A stretch of DNA of 64,000 nt from JAUXJB01 sp965226855 (GTDB lineage Bacteria > Myxococcota_A > UBA9160 > SZUA-336): assembly GCA_965226855.1 (NCBI GenBank), contig CBDDEE010000028.1, positions 62,001 to 126,000 of the forward strand, read 5' to 3'. Under the pieces are notes generated by a model. That model had not been told where the DNA came from and ran no database searches. It worked only from the letters and a program-made list of their open reading frames with translations. The first letter of the stretch is position 1. Every line of letters starts with the position of its first letter. Both the position numbers and the translations under genes were made by a program. Shown in pieces: positions 61,456-64,000 of the stretch.

Positions 61456-62734
61456 CTAGCAGGCTGCGGAGAAAGTGACTGGGTTGGGCGGGACGCCTCT
61501 GACGGGAGGCGTGCCGAGCAGGGAGAGGGATCGCCGTTCCCGGTACGAACCGGTTCGGTGTCGCACGGGTAGATCTTGCGGGATCATGAGCTATGTCGCC
61601 TCCAACAGGTTGCGGATACGGACCAGGTTGTAGGCCGCAGCAGTGAAGGTGAAGACCCAGCCGACCCGATCCGTGCCCCGGTGCCGGGTCTTGCGCATCA
61701 AGCCCACCGTCTTCATCCAGCCAAACACCTCCTCCACCCGTTTGCGGAAGCGCTGGCTCACCTCGTAGCCCGGGTGTCCTGTGGTCCTTCGATCGATCGC
61801 GCTTCGGCGGTTCGTCGTGTTCTGTGCCACGTGCGGGGTAACGCTCCAGGCCCGAAGCGCCTGCACAAAGCTCTTGGCGTCGTAGCCCTTGTCTCCAGCC
61901 AGGGTGATCCGGCGAGCGCCCCCCAGACCCAGCACCATCTCGAGAGCCGCTTCGCGCTCCGCATACCCCGACGCCTGAGTGAGCTTCGCCGCCACCACCA
62001 GGCCGTTGCGGTTCTCCGTCACGACGTGTCCCTGATACGCGAGCCGCGCGCCCTGGCCCCTCATCCCCGCCAGTCGGGCGTCCGGATCCGTCCTCGACGC
62101 ATGCGTCTGGTTGCTCCGCTTCTCGCCCCGGAAGTTGACCGTCGGGTTGCCCGGGTCGTCATCGTCCCTGCGCTTCTCGTCCTTGCGCACGAAGCTCTTC
62201 TGGCTCGCCCACGCCTCGATCAGCGTCCCGTCCACCGTGAAGTGCTCCGATGACACCAACCCCTCCGACTCCGCCTGCGCCAGCACCGCCTCGAAGAAAT
62301 GCTGAGCGATCTCGCCCTTCAGCAGCCGTTCCCGATTCTTGGTGAACACCGTCGCGCTGAACACCTCATCGTCCAGCTCCAGGCCCACGAACCAGCGGTA
62401 GAGCAGGTTGTAGTCGATCTGCTCGATCAGCTGGCGCTCGCTCCGGATCGTGTACAGCACCTGCAACAGCAGCGCCCGCAACAGCTGCTCCGGCGGGACC
62501 GACGGTCGGCCGACCCCTTTGGCGTAGATACCATCGAAGCGTCGCGACAGCTGCTCCAGCGCCGCGTCCACCAGTCGCCGGATCGCTCGAAGCGGATGGT
62601 CCTCGGGAATCCGGGACTCCAGCGATACGTAGCTGAAGATCCCACCCTGGAGCGTCTGCGGTCCTCTCACATCTCCCCCTTGGGGCTTCCCTCAAAGGTA
62701 CCCTTCGATGAGGAGTTTTTCAGCAGCCTGCTAG
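61456..62734. mobile_element. IS5-family insertion sequence (with CTAG target repeats)
   Basis: Body 61460-62730 (1271 bases), flanked by CTAG at 61456-61459 and 62731-62734. The ends are imperfect inverted repeats: CAGGCTGCGGAGAAAGTGAC at the left and, on the minus strand, CAGGCTGCTGAAAAACTCCT at the right. The 4-base CTAG duplication fits the YTAR target of the IS5 group. Precise removal restores the host gene's frame. Confidence 0.93.
61591..62670 (-). CDS. IS5-family transposase
   Basis: 359 residues. N-terminal DUF772 domain with DHPLRAIRRLVDAALEQLS, VPPEQLLRALLLQVLYTIRS and YNLLYRWFVGLELDDEV. DDE residues: first Asp in HFTVDGTLIEAWAS, second in ITLAGDKGYDAKSFV, Glu in RFRKRVEEVFGWMKTVGLMR. 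An Arg/Asp-rich insertion (DEKRRDDDDPGNPTVNFRGE) is typical of this branch. Full length and intact; the element looks active and recent. Confidence 0.93.
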   Translation of the reverse strand: MRGPQTLQGGIFSYVSLESRIPEDHPLRAIRRLVDAALEQLSRRFDGIYAKGVGRPSVPPEQLLRALLLQVLYTIRSERQLIEQIDYNLLYRWFVGLELDDEVFSATVFTKNRERLLKGEIAQHFFEAVLAQAESEGLVSSEHFTVDGTLIEAWASQKSFVRKDEKRRDDDDPGNPTVNFRGEKRSNQTHASRTDPDARLAGMRGQGARLAYQGHVVTENRNGLVVAAKLTQASGYAEREAALEMVLGLGGARRITLAGDKGYDAKSFVQALRAWSVTPHVAQNTTNRRSAIDRRTTGHPGYEVSQRFRKRVEEVFGWMKTVGLMRKTRHRGTDRVGWVFTFTAAAYNLVRIRNLLEAT

Positions 62735-62954
62735 GCGTAGGATTCTTTGCTCTGTCTCTCTCGCCCTGGAAGAGCATCGCGAGCTTTGGCGTGGTCTCGG
62801 GGATCGGAATTCTCGGTGCCCTGGTTGCAAACCTCGTCGTGCTCCCGGCCCTGCTCGTTGCTGCGGAGAGCACACGCAGCGGTGCGAACGGCTTGCGACG
62901 CCGTCGAGCGCGCGACTAGACTGGCACCGAGTCGGGTCCGAAGGAGGGACAGGG

Positions 62955-64000
62955 ATGGCCGAGACGAGCGTGCTGAAGGATGATCAGATCGTTTACTCGG
63001 CGGACTCCCACGTCGTCGAGCCGGGCGATCTCTGGACGAGCTACATCGATCCGAGCTTCCGCGACCGAGCGCCGCACATCGAGACGTCCGTCACGCGTCC
63101 GGACGGCAGCCAGGCCGAGGGAGAGTTCCTCGTCTGCGAGGGCATCGCGCCGCAGTCCGTCGCAATCTTCGCCGCCGCCGACGTCTCCGATCCACGCGAG
63201 CGCAGCAAGGCGAACCTGCGTGGCTACGCTCAGATTCGCCAGGGAGGCTGGGACCCGGCAGCGCGTCGCAAGGACCAGGAGGTGGACGGGGTGAGCCTGG
63301 AGATCGTCTACCCCAGCATGGCGATGCCCATGTTCGCGATCTCCGACGTGCCCTACCAGCAGGCCGTCTTCCGGGCCTACAACTCGTGGGTTGCCGACTT
63401 CGCCGCAGAGCTGCCCGGTCGACTGTTCAGCATTGCCATGATCAGCCTGGAAGACATAGACGCGGGCATCGAGGAGCTCAGGCGCGCGCGCAAGCTCGGC
63501 CTGCGTGGCGCCATGATCTGGAACGATCCCGGTCAAGGCCGCAACTACGGCGAGCTCGAGTTCGATCCCTTCTGGGCTACCGCTGCCGACCTCGGCATGC
63601 CGATCAGCCTGCACATCCTGACCGGAAAGGAGGGAACCGGGCTTGGGCGCGGACCCTTCCTGATGGACTACATGGCGCTCCCGCACGCTGCGCAGCAGTC
63701 GCTGGCCGCGATGCTCACGCTGGGCGTCTTCGCCCGGCATCCGGAGCTCAAGGTCGTCTCCGTCGAGAACGACATCGGTTGGATCGGCCACTTCCTCTAC
63801 AGGCTCGAGCACGCCTTCAAACAGTTCCGGTACATGCTCGACTACAAGGACCCGCTCTCGCCGATCGACTACTTCAAGCAGAACTGCTACGCGACCTTCC
63901 AGGACGATCCGGTAGGTGTGAATGCGATCGGCTTCACGGGCGCGGATCACCTGATGTGGGCCTCTGACTACCCGCACGGGGACTCGACCTGGCCCGATAG
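62955..64000 (+). CDS. Amidohydrolase 2-family metal-dependent hydrolase (3' end outside window)
   Basis: 348 codons seen before the window ends. ATG 62955 with GGAGGGACAGGG upstream. TIM-barrel amidohydrolase pattern: YSADSHVVEPGDLWTSYIDP (His after Asp-Ser, the first metal pair region), GVSLEIVYPSMAMPMFAISD, LGLRGAMIWNDPGQGRNYGE, FWATAADLGMPISLHILTGK with the metal His, HPELKVVSVENDIGWIGHFL and ADHLMWASDYPHGDSTWPD with the catalytic Asp. The family includes decarboxylases such as ACMSD and uronate isomerase relatives; many copies occur in aerobic degraders of aromatic or steroid compounds. It follows the exporter gene by 35 bases. Confidence 0.9.
   Translation, partial: MAETSVLKDDQIVYSADSHVVEPGDLWTSYIDPSFRDRAPHIETSVTRPDGSQAEGEFLVCEGIAPQSVAIFAAADVSDPRERSKANLRGYAQIRQGGWDPAARRKDQEVDGVSLEIVYPSMAMPMFAISDVPYQQAVFRAYNSWVADFAAELPGRLFSIAMISLEDIDAGIEELRRARKLGLRGAMIWNDPGQGRNYGELEFDPFWATAADLGMPISLHILTGKEGTGLGRGPFLMDYMALPHAAQQSLAAMLTLGVFARHPELKVVSVENDIGWIGHFLYRLEHAFKQFRYMLDYKDPLSPIDYFKQNCYATFQDDPVGVNAIGFTGADHLMWASDYPHGDSTWPD

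Larger units (their letters stand above)
59347..62919 (+). pseudogene. RND/MMPL-family exporter interrupted by an IS5-family element
   Basis: Removing the IS and one CTAG (joining 61459 to 62735) restores a single frame of 766 codons, confirming one gene. Start ATG 59347. Two RND-like halves: helix 1 (HPRWVLFLLGGITLLLGSGL), a periplasmic domain, helices 2-6 with RIIPLMLALVAVILLVLFRS and VIGVCDAIHVLARFAAEEV, then a second periplasmic domain and LQSFVVAFSIVLALVAVYLR, GLAVDDALHVVVPFYERRKA with the proton-relay Asp pair, and after the junction ALGVGFFALSLSPWKSIASF and LVANLVVLPALL. Such exporters move lipids or hopanoids. The insertion is between helices 10 and 11, so the interrupted product should be inactive. 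Confidence 0.9.

Noticed and set aside
1..64000. CRISPR arrays, rRNA genes, prophage structural genes, plasmid origins
   Set aside because: None seen: no regularly spaced short repeats, no rRNA sequence, no phage or replication-initiator proteins among the coding regions.

Overview
The window is a GC-rich chromosome segment (about two thirds G+C in the lines I counted) densely packed with genes, many overlapping by 4 bases (ATGA or GTGA). Gene content points to a free-living Gram-negative aerobe, most likely a deltaproteobacterial or myxobacterial-type lineage, probably from an environmental or metagenomic assembly. The clues are lipoproteins, outer-membrane-type envelope genes, an eukaryote-like Ser/Thr kinase and PP2C phosphatase, several luciferase-like monooxygenases, CoA-ester enzymes and a DUF3604 protein. 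The taxonomic call is inference from gene families only.

Layout. 1-10.5 kb is a core housekeeping block: mutS (5' end outside the window), amidase, glnD, an enoyl-CoA hydratase on the opposite strand, xerC/D, tRNA nucleotidyltransferase, scpA, scpB and rluB. 10.6-13.2 kb holds secreted and lipoprotein genes of unknown role. 13.2-14.7 kb is an IS1182-type insertion sequence. 14.8-41 kb mixes metabolism and signalling: class III aminotransferase; a very large GGDEF/ATPase/HEAT regulator; three luciferase-like enzymes; efp; folP; a membrane Ser/Thr kinase; a metallophosphoesterase; CaiB/BaiF CoA-transferase; an Eis-like acetyltransferase; PP2C; sugar isomerase plus Gfo/Idh dehydrogenase; hydratase 2; cyclophilin.

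41-56 kb is an accessory and damaged stretch. A 1.5-kb lower-GC segment carrying a flavin monooxygenase lies between tRNA-Val and a copy of that tRNA's 3' end. It is followed by frameshifted exbD, alcohol dehydrogenase and von Willebrand A genes, an RND pump with its middle deleted, tandem TM2 proteins, two families of palindromic repeats, an ankyrin gene, a second identical IS1182 copy, a flavin reductase, a DUF3604 gene with two in-frame TAG codons, and an MFS transporter reduced to fragments. 55.6-64 kb holds hisH-hisF, an IS481 element, a hot-dog protein, an MMPL-type exporter cleanly interrupted by an IS5-family element, and the start of an amidohydrolase.

Three themes connect the region. 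All four insertion sequences (three families) sit in CTAG, and two of them lie exactly at TAG stop codons, so they did no damage. Three otherwise intact genes are broken only at long homopolymers (G7, C9, T8), which looks like sequencing error. Lesions from 41 to 56 kb are of other kinds (short indels, nonsense codons, internal deletions) and may be real decay or a poorly resolved part of the assembly.
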